Assembly (NCBI RefSeq): GCF_963678635.1 | Contig: NW_026970644.1 | Span: 1 to 36,970 of the forward strand | Source: Symsagittifera roscoffensis | Lineage: Eukaryota > Xenacoelomorpha > Acoela > Convolutidae | DNA: 36,970 bases | Direction of reading: 5' to 3' | Part shown: positions 29,815-36,970 of the stretch, piece after piece | Position numbering within the stretch: the first letter of the stretch is position 1 | Layout of the letters: every line of letters starts with the position of its first letter | The notes under the pieces: model-generated | Seen by the model: only the letters and a program-made list of their open reading frames with translations | The model's database searches: none | Told to the model about the DNA's origin: nothing | Program-made: the position numbers and the translations under genes

Positions 29815-30171
29815 GCTGAGATATTGGAGAAATTGGGTGAACCTCCAAGCGATGCCGAGTTGAAGAACACGGAGGCCAGAGGGACTACGGAACTAGTAAC
29901 CATGGAGAAGAATGAACTCTATAGTCCTCGGACTACGAGGAGTTAATTGGATGAGTTGAGTGATTTGGACTGGTTGGAAACCGCTACACATCCTATGGGT
30001 TCACTTCTGAAATATTTAAATTTACCACTAGGAGACCCACAATTAACTCGAACAACGACACTTCTATGTGACTTTCCCAAAGAAAGCAACACCAAACAAG
30101 CCAAAAGATCTAAGCGCGGAGCTGGTAGGCACATGATAATTGACAAAAGACAATCAGAGGCAAATCAGTAA
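29815..30171 (+). pseudogene. Polar, gag-like fragment in duplicated copy 1, one in-frame stop
   Basis: Frame 'AEILEKLGEPPSDAEL...' runs to TAA 29944-29946 and continues in frame with 'LDELSDLDWLETATHPMG' and a basic 'KQAKRSKRGAGRH' end at TAA 30169-30171. The same TAA is present in copy 2 (near 32196), so the stop predates the duplication. Function unknown; gag or accessory reading frame of a retroelement is a guess. Confidence 0.35.
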
Positions 30172-30232
30172 AGTTGTTGTGTCATTCAGGAAAGAAGACT
30201 AGATCAAACTAGAATGAAAAGGATCTAGAATA

Positions 30233-30463
30233 TTGCGAAATTCAAAAGGCGGTAAAATGGATTCGAGAGTATTGGAATGGGTGGACAATCAACCAATTGA
30301 CGGAGAGCAGAGACTGTCTATACAGCAGGTAGACTCCTCAGCGATAAAACACATTCTGCTGAAGAATACGACTTTCAAGTGGACAGTCACAGATCACATA
30401 CTCAATATTCTTCCTAGCAACCTAGAGCGGGCACTATCCATAAGGACCTCGATAAATCTATAG
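30233..30463 (+). pseudogene. Short open fragment, copy 1
   Basis: A 76-codon frame ('VLEWVDNQPIDGEQRLSIQQ' and following), extended to 87 codons in copy 2 (32486-32749), where the stop is removed by a small difference. Polar, no recognised domain, no clear start. Confidence 0.3.
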
Positions 30464-30920
30464 CAGGCACTATCCTACATTATAAACTAAGGTTTAAAAA
30501 TTTTAAGAGATAAGGTTAACAAATGGTCTAATAAGAACAGGCAGAAATTGAACCAACCATTGGCAGAACTTTGAAAAATAAACAGGCAACAAAAACTCGC
30601 AAAAAATCGTGATCACTAACTCTGACTTCATGCTGTCTGGTAGGAAGAGCGCGACCTGCACAAATTCAGACAGGGGCTTCAAGACGAGAAACGAAGAAGA
30701 TTGCAAACGAGAAATCTATAACGTGGAAAACCCATATAGACAGAGACCAGGATTGGGAAGTATACTCGCTTTCCCTCTCACGTTCTCGCAGTCTCCTGGC
30801 AAATACCTATAATTTTTGTATTTGGTTTGGGTTTTAAAAAAATGTAGATACGGAACTCAGATTCAATCCTAAGCTTTGCTAGAGCGGAAGCTCTGCTTTT
30901 GGTCGAATGTTGAGTGAAAG

Positions 30921-31391
30921 AAGTTAATAAACTTTTCTAATTCTATATATATATATATGTACAATAACTGTACGTAAACTTAAAAGATTAAAACAAATAA
31001 AAGGAAGTATTTGAATTAAGAACGTTAAAAGAACAACTGAACTTCCGATCATATCGACCAATGGTCGTAACTAAATTGGTTAACAGGTATTAATTAAATA
31101 CCGAAGGTCATCTAAGATACTAAAACAAATCACAACATTTCCCACCGGGAAAAAAATAAAACTGTAAACTAACTACATAACTCTAAATACACCTTTTTCC
31201 CCCTTCGAGAATGGAAAAATTTTACAAACTGCACCAAGAAGGTAAATATACAGAAGCAAAATAAAATCCACAATTGAGAGAGAATGTACAATGTACAGGG
31301 TGACTATACAGAATTACAAAATTTACAGGATACAGTACTAACTAAATTAAAACTAATCAACAACATGTACATTAACATGTACAATTGTTTT
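30921..31391. other. AT-rich spacer between the duplicated segments
   Basis: 471 bp with a (TA)n run near 30,945-30,957, AATAAA at 30,925 and no gene. Its content is unlike both copies. Confidence 0.5.
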
Positions 31392-31397
31392 TACCAG

Positions 31398-31641
31398 TCA
31401 GTCATGTATTTAAAACAGTATACCCTCAAAATGTTTAGCAACGTCTGATTCTGTCTCCGCTAATTCAGACGTTTGTGGATGTCAAATCGCCAAATTTGTT
31501 GGGAATCGCCCTGACAAGGAAAAACTTTAATTGAGAAATGACAAAAGAACTGATGAAACGTTTGCACCAATGACATAGTGAAAAGAAAAACTAGTAGTTG
31601 GTAAACATGCTGAGGGTATACTGTTCTAGATACATGCCTGA
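31398..31641. mobile_element. 244-bp MITE, second copy
   Basis: Same element, ends and offset as 29153-29396, carried along by the segmental duplication rather than inserted independently. Confidence 0.7.
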
Positions 31642-32043
31642 TTGGGACATACATATATCACAGTAAGCCTGGGCTTACAACAGAGCGCAACAATCCCCTA
31701 CTGGATTTCGTCCTTTCATGCTGTTAGCGGGAAGAGAGAGCAAATTGAACTGCAAATAGTTTTAAAAAGAATTGAAGATGATTCTAGTGAACGAAATGTT
31801 GCCAGCGACATTACCTGGTTATTCTATTTCTCGACAAACTACTCTAAGATTTCCTTTGCTGGTGACCTTCACTGGAGTGAGATCCCTCATGGAAAGGATG
31901 TACCAGGAGCTCACGCAGGTATAAGACCTTTGTTCAACGGCTGTTCGGCGGAGGTCTGCTATAATTTGAAGGAGATATCAATCAACTCATGGACAAATCT
32001 TGCTCGAAAAGAACGGGATCCTTGCCACCTCGGTATAGGTTGA
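31642..32043 (+). pseudogene. Unrecognised protein fragment in duplicated copy 2
   Basis: Near-identical to 29397-29798 (differences such as Asp to Tyr in the 'FSTNDSK' region and Cys to Gly at the end). See that entry for composition. Confidence 0.4.
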
Positions 32044-32485
32044 TTGAGCTGAAAGACGGGCTGAGATTGTTATAAAGGAGAAAGTGGGTGAACCTCCAAG
32101 CGATGCCGAACACGGAAGAACACGGAGGCCAGAGGGACTACGGAACTAGTAACCATGGAGGAGAATGAACTCTATAGTCCTCGGACTACGAGGAGTTAAT
32201 TGGATGAGTTGAGTGATTTGGACTTGTTGGAAACCGCTACACATCCTATGGGTTAACTTCTGAAATATTTAAATTTACCACTAGGAGACCCAGAGTTGAC
32301 TCGAACAACGACACGTCTATGTGACTTTCCCAGAGAAAGCAACACCAAACAAGCCAAAAGATCTAAGCGCGGAGCTGGTAGGCACGTGAGAATTGACAAA
32401 AGTCAATCAGAGGCAAATCAGTAAAGTTGTTGTGTCATTCAGGAAAGAAGACTAGATCACACTAGAATGAAAAGGATCTAGAATA

Positions 32486-32749
32486 TTGCGAAATTCAAAA
32501 GGCGGTAAAAAGGATTCGAGAGTATTGGAATGGGTGGACAATCAACCAATTGACGGAGAGCAGAGACTGTCTGTACAGCAGGTAGACTCCTCAGCGATAA
32601 AACACATTCTGCTGAAGAATACGACTTTCAAGTGGACAGTCACAGATCACATACTCAATATTCTTTCTAGCAACCTAGAGCGGGCACTATCCATAAGGAC
32701 CTCGATAAATCTAGAGCAGGCACTATCCACAGAGACTATCCTACATTAA
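32486..32749 (+). pseudogene. Short open fragment, copy 2
   Basis: Counterpart of 30233-30463 with a longer open frame (87 codons) ending TAA near 32749. The C-terminal repeats 'LERALSIRTSINL' / 'LEQALSTETIL' show a short internal duplication. Unidentified. Confidence 0.3.
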
Positions 32750-33167
32750 AAAACTAATAATTAAAAACTTTAGGAGATAAGGTTAACAAGTGGTCTAATA
32801 AGAACAGGCAGAAATTGAACCAACCATTGGCAGAACTTTGAAAAATAAACAGGCAACAAAAACTCGCAAAAAATCGAGATCACTAACTCTGACTTCATGC
32901 TGTCTGGTAGGAAGAGCGCGACTTGCACAAATTCAGACGAAGAAAGATTGCAAACGAGAAATCCATAAGGTGGAAATCCCATATAGACAGAGACCAGGAT
33001 TGGGAAGTATACTTATTTTCCCTCTCACGTTCTCGCAGTCTCCTGGCAAATACCTATAATTTTTGTAGTAAGGTTTGGGTTTAAAAAAATGTAGATACGG
33101 AACTCAGATTCAATCCTAAGCTTTGCTAGAGCGGAAGCTCTGCTTTTGGTCGAATGTTGAGTGAAAG

Positions 33168-34288
33168 GAGTCTCGATACCAGTCACTGACCCATAGAGAG
33201 GCAGTCTGCATCCGAGAGAATTTTAGGACAATCTGCATACAATCTTCGAAGCGACTCAGATAACGGTACTTCTTCACAATTTTTTTTTTGAGCATCACCT
33301 TAGGACATCAAAAGCCTGACATGAGCTTGATAAACTACGCATAATGGCACAAAAGAGAGTGTTGATATCAAACCTAAAATTTAGGTCTAATATTGATTTT
33401 TAAATCTTGAGTTGCATAACTTCAAACGTGAAAAAGGAGAAAAACTCTAGACTGGTTTAATTTAAATTGGATCAGGTAGAAAAAGAATATGCAAAGTTAT
33501 TGGGTTATATCAGGTGCTGGTTTAGCAATCGAATACACCAAGAGCTTTAAAGTGACTACTGCATAGCTAGTGAACACTTTCTTTGCAAAGAGATTTTTCA
33601 AAGGAGCATTTTATTCATGAAAAATTAAAATTAGCAAAAAAAATTGCAATTTTTTAATCAAATAATAGGCGCACTACATTTATCAAAGGAAATGAGAGCA
33701 TGTGGTTGAAATTTCAGAAACATCAAAACTCGTTTTGTGTGAATCATAATGAAATTGAAAAACTCATTGAATGAAGAAATCAAGATTTTAAAAAGGCACG
33801 ACTGGATCATGTGGAATAAAACAGGCGCCATCCAGACCCAACGCGATTCTTGAATTAAGCAATTTGGAATTTGTGAGTTTAACAGTTCTTGAGATTTGGC
33901 TCATCGTTTTTTTTTAATTGAGTGCTAGCGGCTCTAAAAAGCCCGGTGCTGGACGAATTGTATTAAGCGCTCCAGATAATTGGATTATTATCAAGTGGAT
34001 GAACAAGTGGCAGTAACGCTGAACGCCATTTTGAGCGAATCAGCCGAGGAGGAAGTCATTACAGTGAATTAAATATCCGATTCTATATCCCACTAACAGC
34101 ATACTCGGTGCATGTCACTGGGTGACAGACGGGGGCATGAAAGTATGTAGCTTGGCGCAGAATCCTGGCCTGAGCAATTCCAAGGAAAACAGGGTTGGGG
34201 AAATCCCTTTTTCAAAGAAATTGGTGGTCATGAATTGAGCTCAAGCAACCAGAAGAACGTCGTCCATGATCCGAGTTTGCAGATCAAA
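33168..34288. other. No supported gene; possible retroelement leader
   Basis: Interrupted frames only. 'tggcgcag' at 34153-34160 would pair with the 3' CCA end of a tRNA-Ser type acceptor, but only 8 bases fit and no LTR end is seen beside it, so a primer-binding site is only a thought. Confidence 0.3.
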
Positions 34289-34846
34289 ATGGAATATACA
34301 GATACTGAGGCACTAAAAAGCGAACTAGAAAGAGTGTTATACGATCGAGATCAAGCGGTTTGGTAAAGGGATCAGGTGAATCATGAGATGGAACAAATAC
34401 AACTTTGTATCAAGATAGTAGTGTCTGCGGTTATGATTGGACTCTTACCAACCCGTTTCAGCCCTGACTCTGAAATGGATACGGACGAGACGCCCAGGAC
34501 GACGGCGCGCTTTGTTGTGGACTGTGTGGCTCGAGAACAGATAAATACATATCTAGAGCCATGGACCAAAGGTTTGCAGGCTAGTCAGCTGAGACTATCC
34601 ATGAGAGATTTGCAGACTAGACAGACGAGACCCATGATGTTTCCGCATGTTACATTGCCAGACTTGACACCAGCTAGTGATAGCGAAAGCACTGCTGGAT
34701 TTTCACGTTTGAGAGAGCGTCAAAACGGGTTGCAGCCTCGATCAACTCAAAACGCAACCCCAACTGAGACACCTCAACCCTGCAGAGTGCTTCAGGTGAG
34801 AGAAGCACTCATTGTCAAATACAGCAAAGTCAGAGCTGGCAGCTAA
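34289..34846 (+). pseudogene. Gag-like coiled-coil ORF with one in-frame stop
   Basis: From ATG 34289 the frame runs 25 codons to TAA 34364-34366 and continues in the same frame to 34846. The N-terminal 45 residues have a heptad-like charged pattern ('TEALKSELERVLYDRDQ', then 'VNHEMEQIQ'), typical of a coiled coil. The remainder is Thr/Ser/Arg/Gln-rich and lacks membrane segments or a zinc knuckle. Such proteins are common as gag of LTR retroelements, and envelope-like sequence follows downstream on the same strand, but pol is absent between them. Identification is tentative. Confidence 0.35.
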
Positions 34847-35199
34847 AAGAAGCATAGCCGTACAGATACTGTGCTTCACAGAGGGCCAGGAAAATGGATT
34901 TTGAAGACTCTTCCTAGACTTATTACTTGACGAATCCTTGTACACCCGATGGGACCTTTCATCTAATAATTGGTAATAGCCTCGTTCGTTAGTTTGTTGG
35001 CAAACCTTAGTCCTGAGTTTCTCAGGACCAAGGATGCCTCAGATATTGGACTCGCTAGAAATTTCGGACATCGAAAAACAGACACTGTGACGATGATTGT
35101 GGAGAGGAACGATATATGTAGAAGCGAGCTGTCTTATGAAAAGTCCTATGAAAGATGACACGGCAGTCTCATAAGATTTTCTGCCTTTTGAACTGTGCC

Positions 35200-36911
35200 A
35201 TACAATATGAAACACAATGATAATGGGAAGGAGATGAATGCAAGAATATTACACTTCAAGATTGTGATTTGAAGAAAGTGTCTTGCGCCTGAGACGTGGC
35301 TGGCAAAATGAAGAAATCGATACCTGCGGCAAGCGCGAATGATGGACTAAACGCTTCCCAGCCAATAGATATGGAAGGGTTGAACAAGATCTTTAAGCAA
35401 CACATTGACCGATTGAAACGTGTTTGGCCCAGAGAGAATGCTTCAGCTTTGGTCCGCTTACGAACCAACCCCTCTGTGTTTCGATTTATATTGATTTGAG
35501 ATTGGCAGACGGACCGGATTCTTAGAGATAGCTCCGTGAATAGCAAGAGCTGGGATCCTGGCTCAACCTCACACGAGAACGAGACCGGCAAGATCACCAA
35601 CGCCCCTGAAATCTATGAAGGAGCGATGTTTATTAAGTCAGTACAAGGGAGATAGGAATACCTCGAATCGCCCTGCCTGGTGATGTTTCGATTTCCAAGC
35701 AACTCAGTAAACTGGAGCAAAATAAAAACTGCATCAACAGGAACTACCGGTTGGACAGGAGCTGATGCAGGCACTAGACTTGAATGGTTTGACACATGAG
35801 AGTTTGAGTGATCATTATTGCGTGGAAGGGCGGTGCGCTCAAGAAGCTCACTTTTTCGAGCCACCGTTCTAGAGTTCACTGTGTCTGCACCCACGTATGC
35901 GGGTCCTAAGGTGGCGCCGGACTCTCGATGTCGGGGGTAGTTCGGCATTTTCAAGAAAAAAAAGGTCTCAGCAGTTTATAGTTGACCGTACCCAGGGAGC
36001 AGCAAAAACAATTACCATTGCGAGCTCGGACTTCTTGGGAACTTTTGATAGGTTATTTGGCCTGTTATGTGTTGCCAGGACTGGAATTGAACCAAATACT
36101 GACATGCGTGGTAGTGTGTAAGTCAAAAACCAATGAGATACTCTTACTCGATGTCATGAGCAATCAGGAACTATTTGCTTCCATGGTTAGATCTCAGGAG
36201 CTACTACTTCCTGTATCGCTTCGAATAATCAAGTCTCTTTCATATCCTCAGCGGAATATGCCAGCATGCCAGAAGCCTTGGACTTCGTCTACGCTATGAC
36301 AGCCGTCGTTACGGAGGGTAGTGGACAGATGATGATCATTTCTACCCCTAACCGCAACCTAGAACGAGTGAACTTGAACCCTCGAAGACGAAGCTAGCAG
36401 TTTGCTGTTTTGGTGTGTTTCACGAACTCAGAGGGATCTATGATTTTGCAGACTTCTTGATAGTGCTCGATGAGGTACTTTGTCTAGAGAGTTCTAAATT
36501 GCGCAGAAGTTGAAGCTTAAACCCGTCATTGATGATGATCACTAGGCGGTAATCAACTTGAGAGCCAATGTGTGGTTCCGGAAGATGGAAATCACAATCG
36601 TCACTTTCACTAGCAGCTCGGCAGCACCGGTCAAACGACACCACTATTGCTGTTTTTTAGAGAAAATGAGCAAAACGTGACTGAAGGGCCAGGAACTTGC
36701 ATGAGATAATAAGGTATGGTAGCCCCTAAAGGTAAAAGGACCATAAAGACGGTCTATTTTCAGCCAAGAGTAACTTTCAAGATGCGTTCATGACATCATA
36801 AACCTCATCATCAACCTGCTGCTCGCTCTTATTGTCGTCGTGTTCCTAAGGCGACTGTTCCACATAAGGCCAGCGACCATATTCAGCAGAGGGCATCGAA
36901 CTGTTGAGTAA
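35200..36911 (+). pseudogene. Decayed envelope-like glycoprotein gene
   Basis: Plus-strand pieces in shifting frames: a polar segment at 35296-35499; a Cys-bearing part with 'NKNCINRNYRLD' (near 35,725-35,754) and 'HYCVEGRCAQEAHFFEPPF' ending at 35872; later pieces at 35897-36299; and a terminal frame ending at TAA 36909-36911. That last piece has a 15-residue hydrophobic stretch (36804-36848) followed by 'RRLFHIRP' and a basic tail, the classic single-pass anchor plus short cytoplasmic tail of an envelope protein. Several stops and frameshifts separate the pieces. Nematode Ty3 and BEL elements with env genes are known; which class this belongs to I cannot say. It is inactive as it stands. 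Confidence 0.4.
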
Positions 36912-36970
36912 TGATGGTTATTTGACACTCATGCATTTGGCTCAGGGAATCTTAGCAGTGTTCCATCGCC
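36912..36970. other. Window end, nothing recognised
   Basis: 58 bp after the envelope-like stop. If an LTR follows, it lies beyond the window. Confidence 0.3.

Larger units (their letters stand above)
29147..30920 (+). repeat. Duplicated 1.77-kb segment, copy 1
   Basis: Repeated directly at 31392-33167 with only scattered substitutions and small indels (roughly 96% by eye). Starts 'taccagtcagtcatg' and ends 'gaatgttgagtgaaag'. The 9-mer 'taccagtca' also occurs at 33177, just after copy 2. It contains a MITE and decayed frames described separately. The two copies do not begin with TG and end with CA and no tRNA-binding site follows, so I do not call them LTRs. Confidence 0.9.
31392..33167 (+). 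repeat. Duplicated 1.77-kb segment, copy 2
   Basis: Direct copy of 29147-30920, offset by 2245 bp at its start. It shares the MITE and the decayed frames with their stops. Small differences include a changed spacer near 32,070-32,125 and a shortened 'cagacgaagaaagattg' region near 32,935. Confidence 0.9.

Noticed and set aside
29147-33167. The 1.77-kb direct repeats as LTRs of a small element
   Set aside because: Ends are not TG...CA, there is no primer-binding site or purine tract in the 471-bp spacer, and the repeats contain protein-like frames.
34153-34160. Primer-binding site (tggcgcag)
   Set aside because: Only eight bases fit a tRNA-Ser 3' end and no LTR boundary is adjacent.
36438-36644. 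Minus-strand 68-codon frame near the right end
   Set aside because: Opposite the envelope-like remnant and without recognisable motif.

Overview
The window is eukaryotic and most probably from a nematode, perhaps a Caenorhabditis-like rhabditid. This is an inference from AT-rich DNA full of short A/T-run repeats, candidate introns of about 50-60 nt bounded by GTAAGT/GTAAAA and TTTTCAG, AAAATG start contexts and AATAAA signals just after stops. There are no bacterial operon signals, rRNA, tRNA or CRISPR. It is accessory DNA made of nested repeats and mobile elements, and I found no ordinary host housekeeping gene.

Layout. (1) 1-4.8 kb: nested AT-rich repeats, including a foldback element (2541-3801) that carries a CATA microsatellite and a perfect-ended 202-bp MITE (3306-3507). 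(2) 4811-21623: a 16.8-kb structure with giant inverted arms. The main left arm is 6125-10815 and the main right arm 17868-21363; short outer arm segments lie at 4811-5060 and 21385-21623. A second foldback element (5080-6115) splits the left arm, and the left arm alone carries a 1.1-kb block with three ~312-bp tandem copies. Each arm encodes the same outward-facing C2H2 zinc-finger protein. (3) 10.8-17.87 kb: the unique core, a cluster of small genes. One intact protein (16066-16605) reads as two PC4-like (ssDNA-binding/coactivator) domains. Three further ORFs (12045, 14521, 14746) and broken genes at 16968-17619 and perhaps 10932-11661 show the same pattern. Upstream spacers hold CCAAT boxes, and one also holds TGACGTCA and heat-shock-element-like motifs. 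I found no transposase, integrase, polymerase or capsid gene, so if this is a mobile element or virus-like unit it matches no family I recognise. It is the best candidate here for something undescribed.

(4) 22.65-29.1 kb: abruptly less AT-rich, with decayed Ty3/gypsy retrotransposon sequence on the minus strand: RT, RNase H, HHCC and core integrase, a purine tract, an LTR start, then the gag/protease part of a second element. Many stops and frameshifts and a lost catalytic Asp make it dead. (5) 29.15-33.17 kb: a 1.77-kb segment present twice in direct orientation, each copy carrying a 244-bp MITE and the same decayed ORFs. (6) 33.2-36.97 kb: plus-strand remnants of another retroelement, with a coiled-coil gag-like ORF holding one stop and an envelope-like ORF ending in a membrane anchor and basic tail.

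How the parts might work together (inference): in the core, a set of divergent ssDNA-binding-like proteins shares a promoter grammar and is bracketed by duplicated zinc-finger genes in arms able to fold into a multi-kilobase hairpin. All domain calls come from reading by eye, without database or structure searches.
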